64,000 nucleotides of DNA from Streptomyces sp. B93 (GTDB lineage: Bacteria; Actinomycetota; Actinomycetes; Streptomycetales; Streptomycetaceae), in the NCBI RefSeq assembly GCF_018070565.1, contig NZ_JAGPXL010000004.1, positions 62,001 to 126,000 on the forward strand, read 5' to 3'. Shown here piece after piece: positions 18,942 through 28,209 of the stretch. Positions within the stretch are counted from its first letter, which is position 1. Every line of letters begins with the position of its first letter. The notes beneath the pieces are model-generated. The model was not told where the DNA came from and made no database searches. It saw nothing but the letters and a program-made list of their open reading frames with translations. The translations under genes and the position numbers were made by a program.

Positions 18942-19090
18942 TCAAGGTGGCAAGAGGATGCGGCGTCGCAGGAGAGCGACGTCGGCCCGGCCGTACATCT
19001 GTCTCTTCAGCAGCTTGATTCTGGTGACGTTGCCCTCGACCGTTCCTGAGGTGAGAGTGCGCAGTTCCCGTTGTCCGTCGAGGCGGACGT
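18942..19090 (-). pseudogene. ISL3-family transposase C-terminal remnant
   Basis: The minus strand ends with TLTSGTVEGNVTRIKLLKRQMYGRADVALLRRRILL then stop. This is the conserved C-terminus of ISL3 transposases, with the catalytic Glu context SGTVEGxVxRIK. The rest is missing. Confidence 0.75.
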
Positions 19091-19154
19091 CGGGACTGCT
19101 GCACGAACAGGTGACACCTGACCTGGCTTGCTGAGAAGCGGCCTGGAAGGATGT

Positions 19155-19341
19155 TGCACTGCCCAAGCCGTATCCGAACGAGTTCCGCGAAGACGTCGTG
19201 CGGGTCGCGCGAAGCCGCGAGGCTGGCGTCACTCTGGAACAGGCAGCCGCAGATTTCGGCGTTCGCCCTGCCTCGTTGATGACCCTACGTAGCCGCAGGA
19301 GCGCGGTCCGCAGCGACGCTCTAATCCTGGCCTCAGGTTGA
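19155..19341 (+). pseudogene. IS3-family OrfA remnant
   Basis: LPKPYPNEFREDVVRVARSREAGVTLEQAAADFGV is the HTH of IS3-group OrfA proteins (transposase_8). The frame ends prematurely with unrelated residues. There is no OrfB downstream: the two-component system starts 50 bp later. Confidence 0.75.
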
Positions 19342-19390
19342 TCGGGGACAATGAGCGGCAAAAACATCGACTGGAAGGGGGCGGGCCGGC

Positions 19391-20083
19391 GTGCGGATCA
19401 TGATCGCGGATGACGAAGCAGCCATCCGGGATTCGCTGGAGCGGGTGCTCCAGGTCGAGGGTTACGACACCAGCACCGTCGCCAACGGTCTCGCCGTACT
19501 CGACGGGGTCGGTGGGGCCGGCGGTGACACTCTGGATCTGCTGATCCTCGACGTGATGATGCCCCGCCTCGGCGGGTTGGAGACCTGCCGGCGTTTGCGG
19601 GCCACGGGTCGGGATCTGCCGGTGCTGATGCTGACCGCCCGTGACCAGGTCTCCGACCGGGTCGCGGGGCTGGACGCGGGCGCCGACGACTACCTGCCCA
19701 AGCCGTTCGCCACCGAGGAGTTGCTGGCCCGGGTGCGGGCCCTGCTGCGTCGGCGCACGCCGGCCGACGAGGAGTCGCAGATCCTGTCGTTCGCCGACGT
19801 CCGGCTCGATCCCGACAGGTTCGAGGCGTGGCGGGGCGGGCGGCCGCTGCGACTGACCCGGACCGAGTTCTCCCTCCTGCAGGTTCTCCTGCGCAACGCG
19901 ACCCGGGTCTTGACCCGCGACGCGCTGTTCGAGGCGATCTGGGGCTTCGGCATGAGCTCCACCGCCAACAACCTCCAGGTATACGTGAGTTACCTGCGCC
20001 GCAAGATGGAGGCCGAGGGTGAGCCGCGATTGATCTACACACTGCGCGGCCTGGGATACACGTTGCGGGAGACTCCTCCGTGA
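19391..20083 (+). CDS. OmpR/PhoB-family response regulator
   Basis: 230 residues from GTG. The receiver domain has acidic pocket DDE (residues 7-9), phosphoacceptor Asp54 (LLILDVMMP), conserved LMLTARD and Lys in DDYLPKPF. The C-terminal winged HTH ends with [33 protein letters not shown]. Sequence and partner resemble the MprAB envelope-stress type. The stop overlaps the kinase start (GTGA). The convergent MMPL exporter is a likely target. Confidence 0.96.
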   Translation: MRIMIADDEAAIRDSLERVLQVEGYDTSTVANGLAVLDGVGGAGGDTLDLLILDVMMPRLGGLETCRRLRATGRDLPVLMLTARDQVSDRVAGLDAGADDYLPKPFATEELLARVRALLRRRTPADEESQILSFADVRLDPDRFEAWRGGRPLRLTRTEFSLLQVLLRNATRVLTRDALFEAIWGFGMSSTANNLQVYVSYLRRKMEAEGEPRLIYTLRGLGYTLRETPP

Positions 20084-21531
20084 GCAGGCCCGCCGGCCGG
20101 GAACCGCGCCGGCTGACCCGATGGTGGCGTCGGCGGTCCCTGCGGACCAGGCTGACGGTGATCGCGGCGACGGCCATCGCGGTCAGCGTGTTCGTGGCCT
20201 TCCAGGTGGCCAGCGAGCTTCTCGACTGGGAGCTGCGGGACACCGCCGAGAATCAGCTGCGCGCCGACTCCCGCGTCCTGGCGACTAACGCGGAGCGCGC
20301 CGGTCTGGCGCAGGTCCAGCTACCGCCGTATCCCGGGTCCGGTCGGCTGGTGCGGATCATCCTGCCCGACGGCTCGATCCGGACGCCGGCCGGCCAACCT
20401 TCGCTGCCCCCGGTCAGCGAGCACGCCGAGCGCGTGGCACAGGGCGTGTCGGCCGACCTGATGGAGTCGAACGACAGCGACGAGGACGGCTACGTCATCT
20501 ACACGCTGCGGGCGGGCGACGGCGCGGTCCAGGTGGCCCGCGTCGTCGACGACAGCCCGATCAACCGGTTCGGGTTCGGCATGCTGCTGATCGGGCTGCT
20601 CTGCGTGGTCGGCGGCGCCCTTGTCGGGCGGACCGTGGCACGGACCGGGCTGGCACCGATCGACCGGCTGACCGCCGCCGCGGTACGTGTCGCCCGCACC
20701 CGGGACCTCGACGCCGACATCCCGGATGAGGGCGGTGGGGAGATCCGGCGGCTGATCCAGTCGATCAACGACATGCTCGCCGCGCTCCGCGACTCCCGAC
20801 GGGCCCAGCGACTCCTCGCCGAGGACGCCGCCCACGAGCTCAAGACCCCGCTCACCAGCCTGCGCCTCAACGCCGAGCTGCTGATCCGGCTCGATCGGCG
20901 CGGCACCCTGGACAGCGCACTGCCGGCGGAGAGCCGGACCCGGCTGCTCAACGATCTCGGCGCCCAGGTGGCCGAGTTGAGCACCCTGGTCGCCGAGCTG
21001 ACCGACCTGGCGCGCGGTGACGTCAGCGACGAGAGCACCGAGGTGCTCGACTTCGCCGACGTGGTGGTGGCCGCCGCGACCCGGGCGCGTTCCCGCATGC
21101 CCGACATCGAGGTCGCGCTCGACGTGACCTCCGTGTGGGTGAGCGGGCGTCCCGCTGCGCTCGAGCGGGCGGTGCTCAACCTCGTCGACAACGCCGGCAA
21201 GTGGTCCCCCGCGGACCAGCCGGTCCAGGTCCGGCTCCGTGCCCAGGGCGCGTTTGCGGTGCTCGAGGTCGACGACGCGGGGCCGGGCATCGACGCCGCC
21301 GACGTACCGCGGGTGTTCGACCGGTTCTACCGTGCCGACAGTGCCCGGGCGTTGCCGGGATCCGGTCTGGGCCTGTCGATCGTGCAGCGGGTCGTCGACG
21401 CCCACGGCGGCCGGGCCACCGTCGCCCGCTCCGCACGTGGTGGCGCGCTGCTTCGGGTCGACCTTCCGGCCGCGGCCCCGCCCGCCCCGATCGCTCGGCT
21501 CAGCGCCGGGGAGGACACCGCGGTGTGCTGA
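20080..21531 (+). CDS. Sensor histidine kinase (HAMP, HisKA, HATPase)
   Basis: 483 residues. TM1 about 25-46 ([20 protein letters not shown]), an extracytoplasmic sensor region to about 165, TM2 about 168-190 ([18 protein letters not shown]), HAMP, then phosphoacceptor His252 in [15 protein letters not shown]. ATPase boxes: [10 protein letters not shown] (N), [12 protein letters not shown] (G1), FDRFYRAD (F) and [10 protein letters not shown] (G2). It phosphorylates the regulator encoded just upstream. The signal is unknown. Confidence 0.96.
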   Translation: MSRPAGREPRRLTRWWRRRSLRTRLTVIAATAIAVSVFVAFQVASELLDWELRDTAENQLRADSRVLATNAERAGLAQVQLPPYPGSGRLVRIILPDGSIRTPAGQPSLPPVSEHAERVAQGVSADLMESNDSDEDGYVIYTLRAGDGAVQVARVVDDSPINRFGFGMLLIGLLCVVGGALVGRTVARTGLAPIDRLTAAAVRVARTRDLDADIPDEGGGEIRRLIQSINDMLAALRDSRRAQRLLAEDAAHELKTPLTSLRLNAELLIRLDRRGTLDSALPAESRTRLLNDLGAQVAELSTLVAELTDLARGDVSDESTEVLDFADVVVAAATRARSRMPDIEVALDVTSVWVSGRPAALERAVLNLVDNAGKWSPADQPVQVRLRAQGAFAVLEVDDAGPGIDAADVPRVFDRFYRADSARALPGSGLGLSIVQRVVDAHGGRATVARSARGGALLRVDLPAAAPPAPIARLSAGEDTAVC

Positions 21532-21697
21532 CCCGCCCCGGCGGCGGCGCAGGACAAGGGGCGGCGACCCTCGGGCATGGCTTCGTGCGGCTCACCGTCG
21601 GGGCAGGACACCGCGATGCGCCGGCCCCAGCCCCGGCCCCGGCCGCACGACGCAGGACCAAAGGGCGGCGACCGTCGGGCCCATGCCATGAAGAAGT

Positions 21698-21724
21698 CCG
21701 GGACGGGCCTGGGGCCCGTCCCGG
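21698..21724. terminator. Bidirectional hairpin between histidine kinase and MMPL genes
   Basis: CCGGGACGGGCC, loop TGG, GGCCCGTCCCGG: a perfect 12-bp stem placed between the two convergent stop codons (21531 and 21746). Confidence 0.85.
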
Positions 21725-21745
21725 ATCTCGTCCGTGCCGTCGCGC

Positions 21746-23893
21746 TCACCGTTGCAGCGCGGGCTCCTCGTCGTCGGTGAGCGGCTGTTGACGGTCCGGC
21801 AGCTCCGCCGCTGGACGGGACAGCCTGCTCGGCCACCACATCCGCCGGCCGATCAGCAGGGTGAGGGCGGGCACCAGGACCGACCGCACCAGCAGGGCGT
21901 CGAGCAGCACGCCGAAGGCCACCAGGAACCCGACCTCGATCAGCATCACCAGCGGAAGCGTGGTGAGGACCGCGAAAGTGGCCGCCAGGACCAGGCCTGC
22001 CGAGGTGATGACGCCACCGGTGGCGGAGAGGGCTTTGAGCATGCCCTTTCTGGTGCCGAGACGCGCGGTCTCCTCCCGGGCCCGGCTGGCCAGGAAGATG
22101 TTGTAGTCGACACCGAGCGCCACCAGGAACAGGAATGCCAGCAGCGGCACCGAATAGTCGACCCCCTTGAACCCGAGGATCGTGTCGAAGACGAACACGC
22201 TGCCGCCGAAGGCTGCGGCGAATGAGACGACCACGGTGGCCATCAGGACCAGCGGGGCCAGGATCGCGCGCAGCAGCAGCCCGAGGACGATCAGGACGAC
22301 GGCGAGCACCAGCGGGATCACCAGCTTCTCGTCGCGCTCGGTGGTCACCTCGGTGTCGAGGTTCTCCGCACTCGGCCCGCCGACGATAGCCTCCGCCCCG
22401 CTCACGGCGTGCACGGCGGTGCGCACCCGCTTGATCGTGTCGTACTCCGCGGCGGTGTCCGGCGCGTCCTTCGGGAACACGGAGATGTTGGCCCAGCCAC
22501 CGCTGGTCTGCTCCGGGATGGCCAGGGCCACACCGGGAGTGTCCTTGACGACGTCGAGCACCCGCTCCTGGTGCGCCGGCCGTGTGAAGATCGTCATCGG
22601 CTGGCCGCCGAGCTCCGGGAAGTGCTGGCGGAGAACGGTGAAGCCGGTGACCGACTCCGGCGCGGACAGGAACTGGTCCTGCTCCCGCAGGGCGCCGGTG
22701 TTGCCCGCCAGCCCGAGGGCGAGCACGCCGAGGACTCCGAGCGAGCCGAGCGTCGCCACCCACCGGCGGCGGCTGATGGCGGTGCCGAGCCGTCCCCACA
22801 GCCCCGGCTTCTCCTCCACGGCCGTGCTGAACCGCGGGATGGCCGGCCAGAAGATCCGCCTGCCGAGCACCACGAGCACCGCCGGGAACAGCGTCAGCAT
22901 GGCCACCAGCGCGCACAGGATGCCGGCCGCACCGATCGGGCCCAGCCCGCTGGTGCTGTTCAGGTCCGCGGCGAGCAGGCAGAGCAGGCCGGCGACCACG
23001 GTGGCCGCGGACGCGACGATGGCCGGCGCCGCGCCGCGCAGCGCGTGGACCATCGCCACCCGGACGTTCTCATGGTGGTGCAGTGCCTCCCGGTATCGAG
23101 CGATGAGCAACAGCGCGTAGTCCGTGCCGACGCCGAATACCAGGATCGTCAGCAGCGCCGAGTTCTGGTCGTTGACCACGATGCCGAAGCCCTTGACGAG
23201 CAGGTAGACGGTCGCCATCGCGGTCAGTGCGGCCGCGCCAACGACCACCAGCGGGATGATCCACAACACCGGGCTGCGGTAGGTGAGGATGAGCAGCAGC
23301 GTGACGACGACGATGGTGGTGAGGAGGACCTGCACGTCGATGCCGTCGAAGACGGCATCCATGTCGCCGTCGATCGCGCCCGGGCCGGTCACGTCGAGTT
23401 CGAGGCCTGAGGGCCGGTCCTGCGTGGCGTCACGCAACGGGCCGACGATGGTCTCCGGTTCGCCGTAGGTCGTGCTCACCTCGAGGGTGAACATCATCGC
23501 CTCGCGGTCGGTGGAGGGGCTCGTCGGTGAGCCCTCGTCGTCCTCGTCGGCGTCCGTCGCCTTCGGCGGGTACCGCTTGGCAAGCCTGTCGTAGTGGCGC
23601 TCGACCGTCGCTCGGTCGACGTCGGTCATGCCGCCGGCGCGGTGGTACACGAAGACGAACGTGTTGTTGTCACCGTCGGGGAGACTGTCCTCCAGCACCG
23701 CCACCTTGGTGGACTCGGCACTGGCCGGCAGGGTGTCTACGGCGCTGTCGGTGGTGACCGAGCTCAACTTTCCGCTCAGCGGCACCATGCCCGCCGCCAG
23801 CACCAGCCACAAGCCAATCACCAACCACGGCACCCACCGGCCCGCCAACCGACCGGCCGGTGTTTTCCCGGACGGCGCTGCGTTGACTGCCAT
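21746..23893 (-). CDS. MMPL-family RND transporter
   Basis: 715 residues from ATG MAVNAAPSGKTPAG with AGGAGG 7 bases upstream; the longer frame to 24661 is not supported. Two repeats of the MMPL/RND topology: TM1 (WVPWLVIGLWLVLAAGMVPL), a large periplasmic loop, a 5-TM block (VLLTTIVVVTLLLILTYRSP...), a second loop and a second 5-TM block. The proton-relay region GVGTDYALLLIARYRE and its counterpart LGVDYNIFLASRAREE are intact. Such pumps export lipids or antibiotics using the proton gradient. It is convergent with the two-component system, which may regulate it. Confidence 0.95.
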   Translation of the reverse strand: MAVNAAPSGKTPAGRLAGRWVPWLVIGLWLVLAAGMVPLSGKLSSVTTDSAVDTLPASAESTKVAVLEDSLPDGDNNTFVFVYHRAGGMTDVDRATVERHYDRLAKRYPPKATDADEDDEGSPTSPSTDREAMMFTLEVSTTYGEPETIVGPLRDATQDRPSGLELDVTGPGAIDGDMDAVFDGIDVQVLLTTIVVVTLLLILTYRSPVLWIIPLVVVGAAALTAMATVYLLVKGFGIVVNDQNSALLTILVFGVGTDYALLLIARYREALHHHENVRVAMVHALRGAAPAIVASAATVVAGLLCLLAADLNSTSGLGPIGAAGILCALVAMLTLFPAVLVVLGRRIFWPAIPRFSTAVEEKPGLWGRLGTAISRRRWVATLGSLGVLGVLALGLAGNTGALREQDQFLSAPESVTGFTVLRQHFPELGGQPMTIFTRPAHQERVLDVVKDTPGVALAIPEQTSGGWANISVFPKDAPDTAAEYDTIKRVRTAVHAVSGAEAIVGGPSAENLDTEVTTERDEKLVIPLVLAVVLIVLGLLLRAILAPLVLMATVVVSFAAAFGGSVFVFDTILGFKGVDYSVPLLAFLFLVALGVDYNIFLASRAREETARLGTRKGMLKALSATGGVITSAGLVLAATFAVLTTLPLVMLIEVGFLVAFGVLLDALLVRSVLVPALTLLIGRRMWWPSRLSRPAAELPDRQQPLTDDEEPALQR

Positions 23894-23979
23894 CACTAGC
23901 CTCCTACATACGGGTTGCATCGCTTGTCTGGACGCCCACTTCGTACCGAGCGAACCTGAGGCGACTGTTAATGCGCTGC

Positions 23980-24120
23980 TCAGGCCGGTTGGCCGCACCA
24001 TGTGCCCAGCACACGCACCAGCGTGGTGGCATCGAGGTCCTGCCCGGTGGGCAAGGCCCGGACGACACGGCCGTCGGGCCGGATGAGCAACACGTCGACG
24101 TCCACCCGGTCTGTGCGGGC
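23980..24120 (-). pseudogene. C-terminal remnant of an FAD-dependent aromatic monooxygenase
   Basis: The minus strand reads RTDRVDVDVLLIRPDGRVVRALPTGQDLDATTLVRVLGTWCG, matching the thioredoxin-like C-terminal end of rifampicin/PHBH-type FAD monooxygenases (LIRPDGHVAW...). No FAD-binding domain is found upstream on this strand; it is replaced by an overlapping GNAT remnant on the other strand. Confidence 0.6.
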
Positions 24121-24129
24121 GGTGGGCGT

Positions 24130-24605
24130 GCCGTGGAGAAGGCCTGCGTTCACATCCGAGCCGTGCGCCTGGACGGACTGCCCGCCCTCCAGGACATCGA
24201 GAGGGACGCCGGGCAGTGCTTCCGACGCATCGGCATGCCGGAGATCGCCGAGGACGAGCCGCTTCCTCCCGGTGAACTCGTCCGCAACCACCCCACGAGG
24301 CTGGCCTGGCTCGTGGCCAACGACGCCGCCGCCCCGGTCGACTACCCAATCGCCGACCGCGTCGACGGCAGCCTCCACGTCGGGCAGGTCTCGGTGCACT
24401 CAAACAGCGCGCGTCGCGGTGTCGGCCGGTTGCTGCTGGGGCCATGTGGCGACCCAGGCCAGGAACGAGGGGGCGCCCGCTCTCACCCTCACCACGTTCG
24501 CCCAGCTCCCCTGGGACGCCCCCTACTACGCACGCTGTGGTTTTCAGCTCGTGGACGACAACAGGCTTACTCCCGTCTGCGGAAAGATCCGCGAGCGCGG
24601 GGCGG
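24130..24605 (+). pseudogene. GNAT acetyltransferase broken by one frameshift
   Basis: One frame reads VRLDGLPALQDIERDAGQCFRRIGMPEIAEDE...VGQVSVHSNSARRGVGRLLLG. At the GGGG run 24438-24441 homology jumps to the next frame: HVATQARNEGAPALTLTTFAQLPWDAPYYARCGF. The two halves join seamlessly into one full-length GNAT with its RGVGRLLL acetyl-CoA loop, so a single extra G explains the break. It may be genuine decay or a sequencing error. A start codon is unclear. Confidence 0.75.
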
Positions 24606-24748
24606 CACACGGCCCCGCAAAGCGCCGTACCACCAGCAGACGAGAACCGCCTGCCGCCCATGTCGGGGCGGGTCTAGGGGTGTTGCTCGCTCCAGTCGCC
24701 CTCACCACAACCCACGGCACCTGGCGGCGCGGGGGCCCGTGTCCGTGC

Positions 24749-25429
24749 TCAGGCCGCCGACAGTTCCGCTGCGAGGAAGCTTTCGACGGCCTTCAGCGCG
24801 CGGCGGTCGAACTCGGCGTACTGCGCCTCGCGTTCGGCTCCCGCAACGGCGTCGCCCACCAGCAGATTGCCCTCGGCGTCGATGCGCTGCGGGCGCTCCT
24901 CGGCGTCGGGGAGCAGGGCGACGGAGGAGTAGGAGAAGCCGCAGTAATAGGCGATGCCCTCGCTCAGGTTGGTCTCCAGCGCGGCCTGCATTCCCTCTGT
25001 GACGGGGTCATCGGAGGTGGCGCCGGCCAGGCCCAGCCACAGGATGCGCCTGCCCGCCAGGCGCGGCTTGCTGCGGCCGTAGGCGAATCCGTAGTTCCAC
25101 ACGCGGTCGATCCAGCCCTTGAGCAGGGCGGGCACGCTCTGCCAGTACACGGGGAACACGGCCACAACCACGTCGGCGTCGAGAATGCGCCGCATATGGG
25201 CCTGGACTTCGTCCGAGTAGGGCTTCTCCCGGTTGCCCCAGTCCGGCTGGTCCGCCTCGTTCATCCGCGGGTCGAACCCTTCGGCGTGCAAGTCGAGCAG
25301 GTCGACTCGGTATCCGGCCGTCTCGAGTTGCGCGGTGGTACGGCGGGCGGTGTGCGCGGTGAGGGAATCGGCCCGATGGTGGGCGATGACCACAAGGGCG
25401 GTCCTGGCAGCGGCGCTACGGTGCGACAC
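24749..25429 (-). CDS. Flavodoxin-fold NAD(P)H oxidoreductase (MdaB/KefF-type)
   Basis: 226 residues from GTG (SHRSAAARTALVVIAHHRADSL) with AGGAGAAGCC in front; a longer ATG start at 25513 would overlap the divergent promoter. Flavin-binding features: ALVVIAHHRADSLTAHTA, VVAVFPVYWQSVPALLKGWIDRVWNYGFAYG and ILWLGLAGAT. It probably reduces quinones by two electrons using FMN/FAD. It is divergent from the AraC regulator, which is the likely controller. Confidence 0.92.
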   Translation of the reverse strand: MSHRSAAARTALVVIAHHRADSLTAHTARRTTAQLETAGYRVDLLDLHAEGFDPRMNEADQPDWGNREKPYSDEVQAHMRRILDADVVVAVFPVYWQSVPALLKGWIDRVWNYGFAYGRSKPRLAGRRILWLGLAGATSDDPVTEGMQAALETNLSEGIAYYCGFSYSSVALLPDAEERPQRIDAEGNLLVGDAVAGAEREAQYAEFDRRALKAVESFLAAELSAA

Positions 25430-25478
25430 GGCTTCTCCTGGCAGGTCTGGGTGCGTCCGACCAGTCCAGTAGACACGT

Positions 25479-25500
25479 GATCCATTAGACGATCCATAGG
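25479..25500. repeat. Direct repeat GATCCATTAG / GATCCATAGG in the oxidoreductase-AraC divergent region
   Basis: Two near-identical 10-mers start 12 bp apart (25479 and 25491), between the divergent genes. AraC proteins bind direct repeats in this range, so this is a candidate operator. Confidence 0.5.
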
Positions 25501-25533
25501 AGAAACCCTCCACTGCATAGGAGTTCGTCTACG

Positions 25534-26475
25534 ATGGCTGCTGTGGATCCTTTGAGTGCGCTCCTCGGTGGCATCCGGGCCGAGGGCTCCGTCGTCAGCC
25601 ACGCCGTGCTGGAAGCGCCCTGGAGCATCCGCTTCGTCGACGGCGCCCCGCTCACGATGGTCAGCGTGCTGCGGGGCGGTGGCACCCTGCTGCTGCCCGA
25701 CGGCGCCGAACAAGCGGTCGGCGTAGGGGACACGGCCATCGTGCGCACGCCCGAGGCGTTTCACCTCGCCGACCATCCGGCCACCCTCGATCGCCCCCAC
25801 GCCGAGTACGAAATCGCCTGCTTCACGGCAGATCCCGAATGCACTGCGCAAGATCTCGGCGGCATCCGGTGGGGCAACGAACCGGACGGAGCCACCGCAC
25901 TGATCGTGGGCGCCTACCGTGCCTCGGGCCATCGCCATGAACGACTGCTCCGCGCTTTGCCGCCCGTGCTCGTGATCAACGAGGGCACGGAGGTCTGCGC
26001 CTGGCTGGAGACGGCCGCCGCCGACGCCGCCCTGCGCTCTCCCGGCTCCCAGGCCCTGATGGACCGACTGCTGGACTGGGCCCTGGTGTGCACGCTGCGT
26101 ACCTGGTTCGACCAGGCGGGCTCCGAAGCCCCCGACTGGTATCGCGGCCTGGCCGACCCGATCCTCGCCCCCGCGCTCGAAGCCTTCAACGCCCGGCCTT
26201 CCGAGAGATGGACGGTAGAGGCGCTCGCCACCGAATCCGGTGTCTCCCGAGCGCTGTTCGCCAAACACTTCACCAAGGTGATGGGTCGCCCACCACTGAC
26301 CTACCTCACCGAATGCCGTATGGACGAGGCCGAGGCACTCCTGTCCGACACCGACTCCTCCATCGCCCAGATCGCCAAGTCGGTCGGCTACGCCGATGCC
26401 TTCGGCTTCAGCGCCGCCTTCAAACGCCACCGGGACGTGAGTCCTAGCGCCTTCCGCGCCCGTAACACCCCCTGA
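25534..26475 (+). CDS. AraC-family transcriptional regulator with cupin-type sensor
   Basis: 313 residues. N-terminal cupin-like AraC_binding region (LEAPWSIRFVDGAPLTMVSVLRGGGTLLLPDG) and C-terminal double HTH: WTVEALATESGVSRALFAKHFTKVMGRPPLTYLTECRMDEAEALL and IAQIAKSVGYADAFGFSAAFKRHRDVSPSAFR. It belongs to the group that often flanks short-chain or flavin oxidoreductases. It probably activates or represses the divergent oxidoreductase. Confidence 0.95.
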   Translation: MAAVDPLSALLGGIRAEGSVVSHAVLEAPWSIRFVDGAPLTMVSVLRGGGTLLLPDGAEQAVGVGDTAIVRTPEAFHLADHPATLDRPHAEYEIACFTADPECTAQDLGGIRWGNEPDGATALIVGAYRASGHRHERLLRALPPVLVINEGTEVCAWLETAAADAALRSPGSQALMDRLLDWALVCTLRTWFDQAGSEAPDWYRGLADPILAPALEAFNARPSERWTVEALATESGVSRALFAKHFTKVMGRPPLTYLTECRMDEAEALLSDTDSSIAQIAKSVGYADAFGFSAAFKRHRDVSPSAFRARNTP

Positions 26476-26693
26476 AGGGGTACGGCCCTTCCACCCCGCC
26501 ACCTGAAACGACCTGTAGCTCCGCGATCGCGCGGCGCAGGTGGTGTACGTGTGCGCGGGCACCCCGTGCCTGGGTCCCGCCGACACCAGCGGCGCCGAAC
26601 GCCCCGCACCTCGCTCTCCCGGCGGCCCTTGAGGCCGGGCGCGGCTCCCGGCGCCGACGGGCGCAGCGGGTGGGCAGCAGGAGTGCGGAAAGC

Positions 26694-26737
26694 CCCGTCG
26701 GGGCAGGGTGACCACATGGGTCCCCTGCCCCGACGGG
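26694..26737. terminator. Bidirectional hairpin between AraC and LPMO genes
   Basis: CCCGTCGGGGCAGGG and CCCTGCCCCGACGGG form a perfect 15-bp stem with a 14-base loop, between two convergent genes. It accounts for much of the 330-bp gap 26476-26806. I see nothing else there. Confidence 0.85.
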
Positions 26738-26806
26738 CCCCGGACGGCCGGGCGGCCGGGTTACCGGCGCCCGGCCGGGGCCGGTGCGTGTGCGGCGCTC
26801 TCCGGC

Positions 26807-27481
26807 TCAGCCGAAGTTCACGTCGCTGCACCACATGTACGCCTGGTCGAGGTGTGATGCCTGCCAGATCACGAACAGGATGTGGTGTCCGGTGTAGCCG
26901 GAGGTGTTGACGTTGAAACTGATGTCCTGCGCCGGAGCGAAGCGACCGGTCTGCGTGATGAAGTCGAGGTTGCCCCAGCCCAGGGTCTGGGTCTGGGGGT
27001 TGAAGCCCTGCTTGCTCACGTAGACCCGGAAGTAGTCGGCGCCGTGGGACGCCTGGTCGTACAGCTGGACCGTGAAGTTGTTGCTGATGTTGGTCGTCTT
27101 CCACTGCCCGGGCCTGTCCAGGCTGGCGTTCCTGGAGAGGTTGTTGCTGCAGAGCGTCCCGTCCGGGGTCCGCGCCTGGAACTGGCCACCGAGGCCGTCG
27201 CGGAGCGCGCTCATCCAGTTCCACATGGTGTCGGGGTTGGCCTGGAAGGCCTGCCAGCACATGGGGTCTTGGGTCTGCATGGCCGGGTTCGTGTGGTTGC
27301 TGCCCCACGTCTTCCAGCACTGGTACGCGCGGGTAGCGGGGTTGACGATGGTGCCGTGAGCCTGGGCGGGGGTTGACCAGGCCAGTGCGCCGACCACCGC
27401 GGCGAACAGCATGACGAGCGCCTGGAGGGGCCGACGGAGGGAAGACCGCGACCGCCCGGTTAACGGACTCTGGTTGCGCAT
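26807..27481 (-). CDS. Secreted lytic polysaccharide monooxygenase, AA10 (CelS2-like)
   Basis: 224 residues. Signal peptide of about 41 residues, with cleavage after PAQA exposing His42 as the mature N-terminus (HGTIVNPATRAYQCW). The second histidine-brace residue is His146 in YDQASHGADYF. Other family blocks: DPMCWQAF, NPDTMWNW, SGYTGHHILFVIWQASHLDQAYMWCSDV. There is no CBM after the catalytic domain. AA10 enzymes oxidatively cleave crystalline cellulose or chitin with copper. Close resemblance to cellulose-active CelS2 and the CebR box upstream both point to cellulose. Confidence 0.95.
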   Translation of the reverse strand: MRNQSPLTGRSRSSLRRPLQALVMLFAAVVGALAWSTPAQAHGTIVNPATRAYQCWKTWGSNHTNPAMQTQDPMCWQAFQANPDTMWNWMSALRDGLGGQFQARTPDGTLCSNNLSRNASLDRPGQWKTTNISNNFTVQLYDQASHGADYFRVYVSKQGFNPQTQTLGWGNLDFITQTGRFAPAQDISFNVNTSGYTGHHILFVIWQASHLDQAYMWCSDVNFG

Positions 27482-27515
27482 GTGGGGGGAACTCCTTCCA
27501 GTTTCGCAGCTGTTT

Positions 27516-27529
27516 TGGGAGCGCTCCCA
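27516..27529. promoter_or_regulatory. CebR box TGGGAGCGCTCCCA
   Basis: A perfect 14-bp palindrome 34 bp upstream of the LPMO start. It equals the established Streptomyces CebR operator consensus. CebR (LacI family) represses cellulose-utilisation genes until cello-oligosaccharides are present. This places the LPMO in the cellulose regulon. Confidence 0.92.
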
Positions 27530-28209
27530 ACGGTAGGTCTTCCGAGTGAAATGTCAATGAAACAGGCAGAGTTGATCACTGGGGCAGGCGGTTCAGGTAG
27601 TGGGCGAGCCGTGGGCATACGACCGGCAACCGTCACACCTCGATGACCGCCCCTCACCCCCAGCGCGCACGCGACTGCGGAGGACAGCCGACAACGCACC
27701 CTCCCGCACAAGCAGTTGCCCTGGACTCTCACCCAACTCCACACCCAGCAGAGCCCGCAATCGGCAAGCACCACCACGCAAGGGGCATCACTCCGCTGCC
27801 CCCACTCCCCCGACCTCTGCGTGACAATGCTGTAATCCGCCGTAGCGGTTCAGTCCGCAGGGGACTCGGCCCGACGGCGGTATGCACCGCAGGCTTCTCC
27901 CCCTGAGGCGACATGGCGGGACCATGACGGGACCTGACGACAAAATTTGGTTCCATTTGATGGCATTTTTACTGTTTCGTTGACCCGGTGAGGGTTAATC
28001 GGCCGAGGAGGACGCGGGAAGCCCCGCAGCCCTTGGACCCAGGGGCACCGCCCACCAGCGGGCCGACCGCATGACACCGGCCCTCTGGGAGCGGCGCTGA
28101 ACACGGCTCTTGTTCCTCTCTCCCGGAAGTGATCGCAGTGACGTCACCCAGCTACGGACCCACCGGATCGACCCGATCGAGTGGATCGGCCACGTCGACC
28201 GGGTCGGCC
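27530..28209. other. Long intergenic stretch
   Basis: About 680 bp. A marked AT-rich patch lies at about 27945-27985 (AAATTTGGTTCCATTTGATGGC..TTTTTACTGTTTCG) and includes CCAT-TTG-ATGG. This may be a promoter or regulator site for the SPW gene. Reading frames here are not convincing. If the SPW protein started at the GTG 28129, the gap would be shorter. Confidence 0.4.

Noticed and set aside
24749..25513. Longer ATG start (25513) for the flavodoxin-fold oxidoreductase
   Set aside because: It would place about 28 extra residues over the divergent promoter and repeats. GTG 25429 has a good SD and a normal N-terminus.
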